Part shown: in pieces, positions 29,271 to 38,046 of the stretch | Layout of the letters: each line of letters starts with the position of its first letter | How positions within the stretch are numbered: position 1 is the stretch's first letter | The notes under the pieces: generated by a model | The model's input: the letters and a program-made list of their open reading frames with translations, nothing else | Database searches by the model: none | What the model was told of the DNA's origin: nothing | Source of the DNA: Nemertoderma westbladi | Lineage: Eukaryota > Xenacoelomorpha > Nemertodermatida > Nemertodermatidae | Assembly: GCA_032718475.1 (NCBI GenBank) | Contig: JAUCBJ010005959.1 | Coordinates: 1-49,385, forward strand | Length of the DNA stretch: 49,385 nucleotides | Direction of reading: 5' to 3' | Made by a program: the position numbers and the translations under genes

Positions 29271-30946
29271 AAGTCCAGACAAGTATCCACACTACGACTA
29301 CACCTTACCTGATGACGTCACCAACACTTACGTTGACAGGATAGTAAACCTAACTAGATCATGGACTGACGCATGCCGCAAGTTAGCATGGCTCAAACGA
29401 TTGAGACAATATGCCAGAGGCAAACGCGACTTTCCTAGAAGACTTACCTTAAAGGAAGTTGGCCACTGTGAAGTTGATATCATTAGACATTATCAATTGC
29501 GATATTTCGCACGAGAGTTCACAGCGATCAAACAAGGTAAACAGATTAAGTCTTCACCGATTTTGAGTTGGAGTCCGATTATTTACCGGGGCTTACTTTG
29601 TCACAAGTCCAGACTCCAAAAAATCGACTTTGCACTTGACTTTAGGTATCCTATCATCATACCGCAACACCATGAATTACAGCGCGCTATGATACTGGAC
29701 GCACATGTACAACTCAAACACGTGGGTAGACACCACTGTCTGTCACACTTACGCCCGAGGTTTGTACTGATTAGACCTAGTAAGGCACTGAGTTCGGTAA
29801 CGCGGAACTGTATTATTTGTAAGAAGGTGCACGCGAGGATAGGACACCAAGAAATGAGTGAACTACCACTAGCTAGATTACAGGCGTTTAGACCCCCTTT
29901 CACTGAGACAGGGATAGACTGTTTTGGACCCATAATCGCGAAACGCGGAAGGGTACAGGTAAAACGTTGGGGATTGATCTTCACTTGCATGGCCAGCAGA
30001 GCTGTCCATATAGAGCGAGTGACAGATTTGAACACCAATGCCTTTATCCTAGCCTTACGGCGATTTATCGCTAGACGTGGATTGGTCAAATCCATTTACT
30101 GCGACCAAGGGACAAACTTTGTGGGTGCACGGAACGAAATAACCAGAGCTTTGAGAAAGTTGGACCAAAACCAGATTTCCGAGGAACTACGTCCTCACCG
30201 TATTGTTTGGAATTTCAACACTCCAGACAGTACGTGGAGAGGTGGCGCTTGGGAAAGGCTGATTGGCTCAATTAAAACAGCTATGGCTAAAGTAGTACCG
30301 ACGCAACACATATTGACAGACGACCAACTGACGACGTTACTAATAGAAATCGAAGCAATCTTAAACACTAGACCGATCACTTTGATCCCAGACAATAACG
30401 ACGCACAGTTTGCCTTGACACCAGCGCACCTGCTTATGCAGGCGCCGACGACATTGTTGCCCATTTCGGTACCCGTTGATAGTGACGGATACGGCAACAA
30501 GGCTTGGAAAATCACTCAATTGCTTGCAAATAAATTCTGGGAAATATGGCTGAAATATTATTTGCCCTCTATTTCAACCAGAACCTCTTGGTATCTAAAT
30601 ACCCGATGTTTAAGACGTGGTGACCATGTTTTATTGGCTGAAGCAAATCTGAAAAGACGGTTTTGGCTGACTGGAGTCATTTTGACCACACACCCTACAT
30701 CTGGTGTAGTAAGGACAGTTACTGTAAGGACTATAGAGGGACGTACCGTAGATAGGCCTGTACAACGTCTCGTGCTCCTTGAAGAGACTAGAAACGAGAC
30801 AGGAGACTACAAATCTCCACCCAATATTAGTAAATAGATGTGGGACCTTTGTTGGCCGCCACATAGACCTACTGTATTTTAGTTATTTTGTATTTGTATT
30901 ACTGTACGTGCATTTGTAATCCTCTTCACTGTAGATAGAGACAGCG

Positions 30947-31043
30947 GTGGAATTCCATTGTCTTTATATGTGAACATGGAGGGTAGTACCCTTATGTATC
31001 ACATAGGAGCGGGATTGTGTGTACAGTAGGAATGGAATTCCAC
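30947..31043. repeat. 13-bp inverted repeat pair around EcoRI-centred palindromes
   Basis: GTGGAATTCCATT (30947-30959) and AATGGAATTCCAC (31031-31043) are perfect inverted copies 71 bp apart. Each also contains the 10-bp palindrome TGGAATTCCA. Confidence 0.8.
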
Positions 31044-31191
31044 TTGGAACCCACAAGTGAGACAATTTTTCAAAAATTATTAGACAAATCCATTTATTTG
31101 GATTTAAATTTAAGAAAAACGAATCTCCAGTGAATGCGAATTCTAGAATACAGCTAGATAAAAATTAAAATTGGGGAGGACAAGAGCGGAT

Positions 31192-31211
31192 GGAAGGCTT
31201 GCGAGCCTACC
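31192..31211 (+). repeat. 20-bp palindromic repeat, copy 8 (non-coding)
   Basis: Consensus form in the pol-ORF3 spacer, where no frame is open. This shows the repeat is not tied to protein coding. Confidence 0.9.
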
Positions 31212-31531
31212 GATAAATTTTTTTTGGAAAAGAAAACCAGCCTTGTTCTACGTAGTCGTGTCTACTATCATTTAGACCAATTAATTCTCGACTGCACTAT
31301 TTTCTTGGGGAATGTAGCATGGGAAATTAAAAGGTGAGTATTTTAGACTCGCGGCTAGTTTACCCGGAATTCGTTTTTTATCGGCACATTTTTTGGATTA
31401 GGAGCCAGTGCGAAATCACGCGAACCCGAAATCATTAGGCAAATGGGTTGGGGTTTAGAGCAGAGTTGAGCCAAAAGCCGACAAACTCTAAGTCACCTCA
31501 CATCTAACCTCTATTTTGTGCTTCATCTACT

Positions 31532-31533
31532 AG
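31532..31533 (+). promoter_or_regulatory. Candidate splice acceptor before the extra ORF
   Basis: A branch-like CTAAC at about 31504-31508 is followed by CTATTTTGTGCTTCATCTAC and then TAG. AG at 31532-31533 would start an exon 40 bp upstream of the ATG at 31573. Inferred only. Confidence 0.4.
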
Positions 31534-31572
31534 AAACGTAACGATATGTAACCACATATATATTCATATACG

Positions 31573-31842
31573 ATGGCGGAGAAGATGTATAAAGAGTTAC
31601 GTCAAGGGTTTACGCAAGAACAAGAGCACCAGGCGCCATTCAATCGTTATGGAGCTAAAAACTTTAGTGTGTTTGGAGTGGAGAGTATGGTTAGGAGTAC
31701 GGCCAAGCTCGCTAAATCCAAGGCGGACCCAAATGTTACGCGACAGCGGTTGGACGCATACAACAAAAGAACGGAGGAATTACGCGCTGAGTTCAATGCA
31801 TTATATCCCTACGATGCGTTATGCGACGCTAGCGGTAAATGA
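31573..31842 (+). CDS. Extra ORF region, segment 1 (unknown protein)
   Basis: 89 codons after the candidate splice acceptor, starting ATGGCGGAG with a good Kozak-like context (A at -3 in ACGATGG). The protein is charged and helical (MAEKMYKELRQGFTQEQEHQ), has no recognisable domain and does not resemble an env signal peptide. It ends at TGA 31840 in GGTAAATGAACC. A near-identical CGGTAAATGAACC recurs 34 bp later, and the next segment resumes there in another frame. I infer a small duplication that broke one longer ORF. Confidence 0.5.
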   Translation: MAEKMYKELRQGFTQEQEHQAPFNRYGAKNFSVFGVESMVRSTAKLAKSKADPNVTRQRLDAYNKRTEELRAEFNALYPYDALCDASGK

Positions 31843-31862
31843 ACCGACGGGGATGACCGAGT

Positions 31863-32252
31863 TTGACGGTAAATGAACCCTTACCTGCAGCTAGAGACGA
31901 ATTTGAAGGAATGCTTCTTTATAGACGCACTCGAGGAGCGGATCCTGAGACCAAGGATGCGTTCTCCATATACAAACTGTTTTATAAATGTGGAGCGTGT
32001 ATGCGCGAGCAAGACAACGCGATTCCTATGCGGTTGAACTCGGAGAACCCCGAGCCGATATTAGCGCGATGTTCACACCACCAAAGTCTACGTTACCAAG
32101 AAGGCGGATACCCTTTGACAAATCCGTATCATTCGTTTAAAATGAGTGGACCGAACGTGGGTGAGATCGTTATTTACGAACCCAAATTAGTCGAACCAGA
32201 CATCTACAGCATGTTAGTGGACGAGTCTAATAAGTCGACACAAGAGCTTTGA
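31863..32252 (+). CDS. Extra ORF region, segment 2 (unknown, Cys/His cluster)
   Basis: About 129 codons, opening at a TTG so not a true start; it continues the frame after the 34-bp near-duplication. It contains YKCGACMREQD and later LARCSHHQS, that is CxxC and CxHH, which could be a small zinc site. No family recognised. It ends at TGA 32250, overlapping the next segment by 4 bp in a different frame, so either the ORF is frameshifted or the segments are separate short proteins. Confidence 0.45.
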   Translation: MTVNEPLPAARDEFEGMLLYRRTRGADPETKDAFSIYKLFYKCGACMREQDNAIPMRLNSENPEPILARCSHHQSLRYQEGGYPLTNPYHSFKMSGPNVGEIVIYEPKLVEPDIYSMLVDESNKSTQEL

Positions 32253-32599
32253 GCCTCTACAGGGCGTACAAGGCGTATGAGAAAGGCGAGATCGAGGAGT
32301 TCGGCGGAAGGCTCGCGAGCCTACCATTCTATTGGATATCCCACGATCAAACCGAACCCAAGGAGATGACACCCGAGCTCTTTGATAGTATCACCTTTGC
32401 TCAGCGTTTGTCGCAGAGACTACAGATACCTCATGTCGAGATGACGCGAGAACCTCAGCCCCATTCTACTGGAGCGATAGTACCGGTTGCGAGACCAACT
32501 AGTTTTCCTATTAGTATACCGACCCGGAAGGAGACAACTTACGAGATCCCTATAGTTGAACACCCGGAGATCATCTCGAACCTGGATTTCCTTGCGTAA
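32249..32599 (+). CDS. Extra ORF region, segment 3 (unknown)
   Basis: 116 codons from an alternative TTG-type start in the overlap with segment 2. It includes palindromic repeat copy 9 (32306) read as GGRLASLPF, then a Pro/Thr-rich stretch (VPVARPTSFPISIPTRKETT). It ends at TAA 32597, and coding continues in the +1 frame as the long zinc-knuckle protein. No domain identified. Probably the N-terminal side of that protein, separated by a one-base frameshift. Confidence 0.45.
   Translation: MSLYRAYKAYEKGEIEEFGGRLASLPFYWISHDQTEPKEMTPELFDSITFAQRLSQRLQIPHVEMTREPQPHSTGAIVPVARPTSFPISIPTRKETTYEIPIVEHPEIISNLDFLA
32306..32325 (+). repeat. 20-bp palindromic repeat, copy 9
   Basis: GGAAGGCTCGCGAGCCTACC, perfect core, frame giving GRLASLP. 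Confidence 0.9.
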
Positions 32600-35249
32600 A
32601 GTAATAGTTCAAAAAATCGTACGCAACGTGCCTCCACATATTACGGACTTTAAGGAAGTAGATCGCGCGGGGACGGATATTGCACCTTGTATCTTGCGAG
32701 GATATCTGACGAAGACGATTCGATTATGGATCGGAGTTGGAACGTTTGAGACCGACACCGATATCGCGACCAATTGGACCGGTAAACCTATTAGTTTCGA
32801 TGATGAAAAGTCGATTGGGAGAATTTGGAACCCTACCGACGATTTACTCGACGATTGGGACGTGACTAGCCGATCTCTAAAGGAGAATGGTTATATGTTT
32901 TACGATAATGAAGGAGGAAGCCATCAGCAAAGCCTCACTTCAAAGACTATACAGATTAGAGCACCAGATGGCGTGTTACATGTCTTCAGCCGACAGAGGA
33001 GTGATAGGAAGATGCCTATGCCGGAAGGAACGACGCAAAGATACACGATGATAAAACAGATAGTTAAATCCATGGACCTGGCTTGTAGCATCGAAGCTAG
33101 GATGTTGCCAAAGGCCGTGCGAGACGTTGTGTTGGATAAGAGCATCGTCAAGATCGGATCCGGTGTACGGGATGACCTTATTAGCGACTTTGCAGGGATG
33201 CCCACGGAAAAGGACCGATTGCCTACGCCATACGTGGATACTAGACCATTGTTGCTTTGGGCTATTGAGCAAGGATATTTTAGGGAGTATAACACGCTAA
33301 AAACTGGGACAGGTTATATCTCATATCTAATGTTCAGTTGGGATTACAAGGAGAGTAAGAGGAGCAAATACACGGACGTATACGGAGAGGGAGATACCCC
33401 CGGCGTAAACGAGTTCGAGTCACAGTTGAAGTGGCGAGGTTGCGTGTATTGGGCGATTACTTCACCTCCGCGGATAATCTTGCAATACTATTTAGCGATA
33501 GAATCTTCGGTTAACGTTTGTTTCATCGCAGATGTAGTATCCAGAACCCTAAAGCGACACCCGTTATGTCTTAGCGAAGGACATACCTTTTACGATGGAG
33601 GAAGGACGCATACTGATGTATTCCGACGATTTCTCCAACCCTTTTATAACACTGATGCGCACTGCGAAGTTTTCACGCGAGCGGGACTTAGCGTTTTCAG
33701 GGACGTCTATCTCACTCACGCGGGAAGTCTAGTCGACAGACCGTCGATGTTAACGTTAGTACCCTACGACGGGGAACACCACGCGGAATTCGAATGCCCG
33801 GAAGGATCCTGGAAGCCTCGCGAGCCTACCGCCCATCACGACGATGTGGATCCGACCGAGTTGGCGCTAATAGACGAACCGTTACGGCAACTCATAGAGA
33901 TAGAGGAGAACCTTCCGAGGAAGACGCGAACTGAAATACGCGAGTTGGAGAAAAGCGATGCCATGGTTTGTGTACAACCTACGGAGACGAACATACCGAC
34001 TGACCCGGATGATGAGAATTATCACGTGGACGGTAGCGCTCGCCCCATCGGAGATCTCATCTATGAGCGAGTTTGGTATCCTGCCAACACTATTTGTGGC
34101 AGATGCGGAGCAACTGGCCATCACGCAAAGAAATGCGGAGCGAAGCACATATCTCTACCGGATTTAGTATGTAACTGGTGCGGGGATCAACGTTTGCACA
34201 CTTTCTACACTTGCTGGCGTTTCGTGGCGCAGTGCACTTATTGTAATATTAAGGGCCATAGGGCATCCGAATGTCAACTTAGAGACGTCCCCTATGAGCA
34301 CATGTCAGTTAAAATCGTTCGACAATTATTCGACCATTGGGAGGATCAAGCAGACGAACATGTATCGACGCAGCGACGCCGCTTCCCTATGAGAGCACAT
34401 TTGGGATTTTGGGCCGTAAACCCTCTCATAATGTCAAAGGAAGGATATGTATCGGCTATGCCTCAGTATGATGAATTGTTGGAGGTGTTGGATATATTGC
34501 CATTGGACAGCGGATTCAAAGTTGTGCGGGACTATTTCTTACAAGTGCACCCCGACAACAAGAATACTTGGAACTTTCAAACTGTGGTGAACAAGATTAC
34601 CGCCGGAGAATTCGATAAACTGCGAGTTGAACAGCGGAATCGAGGAGCCTGGCATTCGATAGCTTGGGCATACCGGAGCGCATTTTATCACAAACGAGTA
34701 ACCTCGTGTATTCTAGACGAGACCGACGTTTTGCGTGAGACTGGCTTCAAGGCCACGCCGTTAGCAGAGAAGACGCGTCACCCACAGGATGATCAGCAAT
34801 TTCGTATACTCAAAGCCCAGAAGTCCGGACAAGAGATAAAGAACATAGTAAATGTCGCCGAGAGGACGACATCGAAGTCGCAAATCCGGATGACTCGGGG
34901 CACGGTTTCCCTTGCTAGAGAACCACGCGGAGGGACAGGATACGCTTTGCCTGAACCCATTAGGATTCAAACGACGTCAGAGAGCAAGGTGTCAGCGGAC
35001 GGAACAGTCCCACCCTTTCGACTTCCTCCTAGCGTTGTGGAGACTCGATCCGATGTTAAGCCGACAGTTGGAATCGGACGAGGATTTAGAGGATTGAGCG
35101 CACGACGGATGTGCGAAACTCCCGTCGTCCCCTTTCCTAGCGTTTTGGAACCACCGACGACTCGACGCCGAAGTCCGAGCCCAGTTCGACCTCGACCACC
35201 CCCCAATCGCACTAGAGAACATGGACGAGCCCGCTCAGCGAAGGAATAG
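32556..35249 (+). CDS. Extra protein downstream of pol: exonuclease-like domain plus three zinc knuckles
   Basis: 897 codons. Residues 110-330 have a pattern like DEDD 3'-5' exonucleases of the RNase D/WRN type. FYDNEGGS carries Asp117-x-Glu119, followed by TIQIRAPDGVLHVF. IVKIGSGVRDDLISDF (197-212) resembles motif II, with Asp206 or Asp207. YVDTRPLL (226-233) matches the strand often after it. CFIADVVSRTL (322-332) could be motif III with Cys in place of Tyr and Asp326. Spacing is longer than in RNase D, so this is tentative. Zinc knuckles: CGRCGATGHHAKKC (514-527), CNWCGDQRLHTFYTC (539-553), CTYCNIKGHRASEC (560-573). The C-terminus is Arg/Ser/Pro-rich. There is no signal peptide or membrane segment, so it is not an env. 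Confidence 0.6.
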   Translation: MNTRRSSRTWISLRKVIVQKIVRNVPPHITDFKEVDRAGTDIAPCILRGYLTKTIRLWIGVGTFETDTDIATNWTGKPISFDDEKSIGRIWNPTDDLLDDWDVTSRSLKENGYMFYDNEGGSHQQSLTSKTIQIRAPDGVLHVFSRQRSDRKMPMPEGTTQRYTMIKQIVKSMDLACSIEARMLPKAVRDVVLDKSIVKIGSGVRDDLISDFAGMPTEKDRLPTPYVDTRPLLLWAIEQGYFREYNTLKTGTGYISYLMFSWDYKESKRSKYTDVYGEGDTPGVNEFESQLKWRGCVYWAITSPPRIILQYYLAIESSVNVCFIADVVSRTLKRHPLCLSEGHTFYDGGRTHTDVFRRFLQPFYNTDAHCEVFTRAGLSVFRDVYLTHAGSLVDRPSMLTLVPYDGEHHAEFECPEGSWKPREPTAHHDDVDPTELALIDEPLRQLIEIEENLPRKTRTEIRELEKSDAMVCVQPTETNIPTDPDDENYHVDGSARPIGDLIYERVWYPANTICGRCGATGHHAKKCGAKHISLPDLVCNWCGDQRLHTFYTCWRFVAQCTYCNIKGHRASECQLRDVPYEHMSVKIVRQLFDHWEDQADEHVSTQRRRFPMRAHLGFWAVNPLIMSKEGYVSAMPQYDELLEVLDILPLDSGFKVVRDYFLQVHPDNKNTWNFQTVVNKITAGEFDKLRVEQRNRGAWHSIAWAYRSAFYHKRVTSCILDETDVLRETGFKATPLAEKTRHPQDDQQFRILKAQKSGQEIKNIVNVAERTTSKSQIRMTRGTVSLAREPRGGTGYALPEPIRIQTTSESKVSADGTVPPFRLPPSVVETRSDVKPTVGIGRGFRGLSARRMCETPVVPFPSVLEPPTTRRRSPSPVRPRPPPNRTREHGRARSAKE
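33811..33830 (+). repeat. 20-bp palindromic repeat, copy 10
   Basis: GGAAGCCTCGCGAGCCTACC, one arm base changed (G to C). Frame giving WKPREPT. Confidence 0.85.
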
Positions 35250-35262
35250 GAAGCGAGTAGAA

Positions 35263-35282
35263 GGAAGGCTTGCGAGCCTACC
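35263..35282 (+). repeat. 20-bp palindromic repeat, copy 11
   Basis: Consensus form, 14 bp after the stop of the extra ORF and directly before the 13-bp tandem repeat. Confidence 0.9.
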
Positions 35283-35284
35283 GA

Positions 35285-35341
35285 TTTGGATATTATATTT
35301 GGATATTATATTTGGATATTATATTTGGATATTATATTTGG
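35285..35341 (+). repeat. 13-bp tandem repeat (about 4.5 copies)
   Basis: TTGGATATTATAT repeated head to tail between palindrome copies 11 and 12. Confidence 0.85.
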
Positions 35342-35398
35342 ATGTTTATATTGGACATTATGTTTGAATGTTGGGTTTGTAGGAGCGAGATATGGAAA

Positions 35399-35418
35399 GG
35401 AAGGCTTGCGAGCCTACC
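35399..35418 (+). repeat. 20-bp palindromic repeat, copy 12
   Basis: Consensus form in the 3' untranslated internal region. Last copy before the right LTR. Confidence 0.9.
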
Positions 35419-35860
35419 GTTAGTAATTAGTGCTCAGGAGAAGATATCCAGACCAGCAGGACGAACTTTAAGCTTGTCAGGAGGACCCTTTAAGACTCAT
35501 TTTAAAGTTATTAGCGCATTGTGTTTATATTATATTTGAACTGATTTAATTTGGTGGAAGTTTATTATGTATATTTACAATATGTAAAGATTTATCGAAA
35601 GAGTTACAATTATTTGTTCGATTTGTTTTGATTTATTTGTTCTGATTTGTTTAATTTGCTTACCTTGATAACCGAAAGCCTTTTTTGTATTTTAGGCACT
35701 AAAGTTAATTAGTAAATTTGTATTTGTATGTACGATCGATTGTATTTACGCCGTATCTGCAATATTAAGTATGCCATAATTAGATAGTGATTATATTTTA
35801 TATTTTAGGCCCTACCAGTAGATTTAGAAGTAGTTTGTAAACATTTTATATTTCGATTGG

Positions 35861-35887
35861 TGAAAACAGTCTTACTTACTGTTTTCA
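35861..35887 (+). promoter_or_regulatory. 10-bp perfect hairpin at the polypurine-tract position
   Basis: TGAAAACAGT (35861-35870) and ACTGTTTTCA (35878-35887) flank CTTACTT, ending 8 bp before the LTR. A plus-strand primer is normally made here. The hairpin could mark the RNase H cut site or be a 3' RNA signal. Confidence 0.55.
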
Positions 35888-35895
35888 TGGAGCGG

Positions 35896-38046
35896 TGATG
35901 AATTATTTCACTATAAGATAGCATTTGTAGTTTAACTTTAACGTAAAAACTTTCGAAAATCCGACGCATTTTGATTAAGTTACAGTAATGTAATATGCCT
36001 ATTCATATTTGTACACATAAAACCCCTAGGTACTCTCATGGCGTAGTGGTCAGATGGTTAAGGCGTTGGTTACATTACAGATAGGTTATGAGTTCGAATC
36101 CCGGTCGGGAAATTTGTATTTTGGGGCCATTTATTTTCATTTGGTGCAAATTGGTGGACCAATGAGAAGCGTACAACGTAGCGAACGATGAGCCAGGCCA
36201 ATCATGGGGCATAAAATATCTTATTGCTCAAATGTGAGGCTATGGAAAATTCTGTTAGGATTCCATGTCCCAGATTAGTGTAAGGGCTGGATTGCGTTGA
36301 ACGATGAGCTGCGCCAATCATAGGACATAAAGCACTTTATTGCTCAAATGTGAAGCTGTGGAAAATTCTGTTTGGTTTCCATGTGCGATATTTAGTATAA
36401 AAGGCCGGTTTGCCTTCGGTTATCACCTTCACCTTCACCCTTGTAAATTACCCCCTTCTTATATATTGTTATTAGTTTATTTGGTTTCTTGTTGAAACTT
36501 TGTTAAATCTGTTTGATAAATCCTTTGCTAAACTGTAATATACTGCAAATTCCTGAACATGTTTTCTTTTGGTCCAACTTTGGGACAGCCAAACATCGGG
36601 AAGATGGCAGCCTAGACCGTTAGGCCGTCAGCAACGCAGGGGAAAGATGTTCACAACACGCTAGCGCCCACTTTGGATTTGACCGCGCACCCCCTTTGCC
36701 CTTCGAAATACTCCACTTGCCATGCAGCGCCCGCTTTGTGAGAAAGGTAAGACTTTGTTCGACGCCCTTGCCCGCCGTAAGACCTATAGATCAGGGTAAG
36801 CGTGACGCCATCCTGGACGCCGCAAAATTTAGGATCAAATAATTATATTTAGACAGGAACCCCCCCCCCCCCCCCCCCCCTTTTGTCATGTCCTGCGAAG
36901 GTTCGTAGTACTGACTGTTTGGTACCGGTTCGCTTTGTAGAACGTACATTAGTACCCCCCCCCCCCCCCCCCCCCTCCTGTCTGGAGTTAGTTATTTGAT
37001 CAGGCAAGGAGTATTTCTGCTACCGGCACACTGCTTGGCCTAGGGAGGTTTTATTAATATCCTACCGCGCCTTGCCACGTACTGATAGGTATTGCTGCTA
37101 ACTACCGCGGCAACAAAGTTCTAGAATTAAATTAGTATACCAGATCAGCTAACGTACGGTAGCGATTAACCCCTATTTCTTATCTTACAACCAGAATCTG
37201 GTATTAGTGCCGATCACGGGTGTAGTTACTAACACCGTGGTTGCCCATTGAGTTGTGGATAGGAAGGAGAGAGCTTTGACGTCATTTGTGAGTATAAAGT
37301 TCTACAAAACGCGACTAGTTTATTTTAGTAGCTAGCGCACGGTATCATTTCGGTCAGAAAATCACTAAAACCTAGTAAAAAAGGAGATACATAAAATTGT
37401 TTTATTTGTAACACACCCACACACACACGCCCTAAAACATATTCGCCCTTAGAGTTCTACTAGTTATAGCGTACTATATATTACTTTAGGCAGAATTTAT
37501 CTGTATTTGTAAATTAGGATCTGATATTTAGTTACGGCAAGAAGGACCATTTCATTTTCGTTATTAAACTGTTGTTTCCTGTTCAGCAGTATTGTTACAT
37601 TAGGCACGACCCTTTTCGACTGATTTAGGACTGAATCAGTGTTGTTACGCTAGGTCTGTTAACCCACTAGCTCGTATATAAACCATATAAATCACACCGC
37701 GGCAAGTTACGGTATTTAGGACTGTCAGTGATAGTTAGGATTCGCTACGCGGGGATTGTTTTCCCGTGAGTTTGGTCTGTTACTGTAACTGTACATCTGC
37801 CTCACCGGTTAGAGGACAGGTATCCTTTTGTCTATTTTCGTAGGCATTAGACCCGCTCACATACATAGAATAGACACTAGGCTCTGTTCCTCGCCAGTAG
37901 TCGTTTGTGTATTGTATCTGTTTGTTTAGATATCCTGGACTGGGATTTGTTGTCAGATACTGTACGAGCCCGTATACATTACTAGTTCTTACGGTAAGAT
38001 ACATCGTTACTAGGATCCGGTAAGCGGTATACTACTGGACCTTACA
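35896..38046 (+). repeat. Right LTR of the giant BEL/Pao element (2151 bp)
   Basis: Same ends as the left LTR (TGATG...TTACA). It differs by about twenty substitutions, by longer or shorter C tracts (36860-36880 with 21 C; 36955-36975 with 21 C against 15 in the left copy) and by a deletion of about 100 bp with filler at around 36894. TATAAAA is at 36396-36402. The low divergence means a fairly recent insertion. Confidence 0.95.
36036..36109 (+). ncRNA. tRNA-derived sequence inside the right LTR
   Basis: Same A box (TGGCGTAGTGG) and B box (AGTTCGAATCC) as 19112-19185 with two substitutions. It is present in both LTRs, so it was part of the element before insertion. Confidence 0.6.

Larger units (their letters stand above)
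27547..30837 (+). pseudogene. BEL/Pao RNase H and integrase with Pro-Asp repeat insertion
   Basis: 1096 codons. RNase H: LHSFSDASKDGLGVTLYL (Asp140), RGELQAG (Glu184), YWTDATLVLWYI (Asp213), NPADIASRG (Asp259). Residues about 341-480 are an (S/T)-P-D repeat tract between RNase H and integrase. Integrase: HHCC zinc domain (His720, His725, Cys755, Cys758), TGIDCFGPI (Asp791), YCDQGTNFVG (Asp853) and TWRGGAWERLIGSIK (Glu903), so the DDE triad is complete. It ends with NTRPITLIPDN, LTPAHLLM and the DUF5641 C-terminal domain, stopping at TAG 30835. This segment has no internal stop. Only the frame junction at its 5' end breaks it from RT, hence pseudogene for the polyprotein. Confidence 0.9.
30838..31572 (+). 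other. Spacer between pol and the extra ORF, with splice-like signals
   Basis: 735 bp without coding potential. It holds a 13-bp inverted pair (30947-30959, 31031-31043), palindrome copy 8 (31192), a donor-like AAGGTGAGTA (GT at 31334) and, near the end, CTAAC plus a pyrimidine-rich stretch ending TCTACTAG (AG at 31532-31533). The extra ORF's ATG is at 31573. Confidence 0.5.
35250..35895 (+). other. 3' untranslated internal region of the giant BEL/Pao element
   Basis: From the end of the extra ORF to the right LTR. It holds palindrome copies 11 and 12, four copies of a 13-bp TTGGATATTATAT repeat (35285-35341) and, directly before the LTR, a 10-bp perfect hairpin. There is no purine run that looks like a polypurine tract next to the LTR. 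The open frame at 35270-35539 is mostly this repeat and is probably accidental. Confidence 0.55.
18972..38046 (+). mobile_element. Giant BEL/Pao LTR retrotransposon nested in a LINE
   Basis: About 19.1 kb: left LTR 18972-21211, leader to 22237, gag from 22238, pol to 30837, extra ORF region 31573-35249, right LTR 35896-38046. BEL/Pao membership rests on the DUF1759-type gag end, DFxVDDGL reverse transcriptase, FSDAS RNase H, HHCC integrase and NTRPIT...LTPAHLLM motifs. BEL/Pao elements are normally around 5-10 kb, so this one is very large. Contributors are 2.2-kb LTRs, a long coiled-coil gag, a Pro-Asp repeat insertion in pol and a 3.7-kb extra coding region. The copy is inactive: a stop in gag and at least three frameshifts in gag-pol. 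Confidence 0.9.

Noticed and set aside
31573-35249. Env glycoprotein in the extra ORF region
   Set aside because: No signal peptide, transmembrane segment or N-glycosylation-rich ectodomain; CCHC knuckles indicate an intracellular nucleic-acid-binding protein.
22963-35418. CRISPR-like array for the 20-bp repeat
   Set aside because: Copies are irregularly spaced over 12 kb, mostly inside coding sequence of a eukaryotic retrotransposon; there are no spacers of uniform size and no cas genes.
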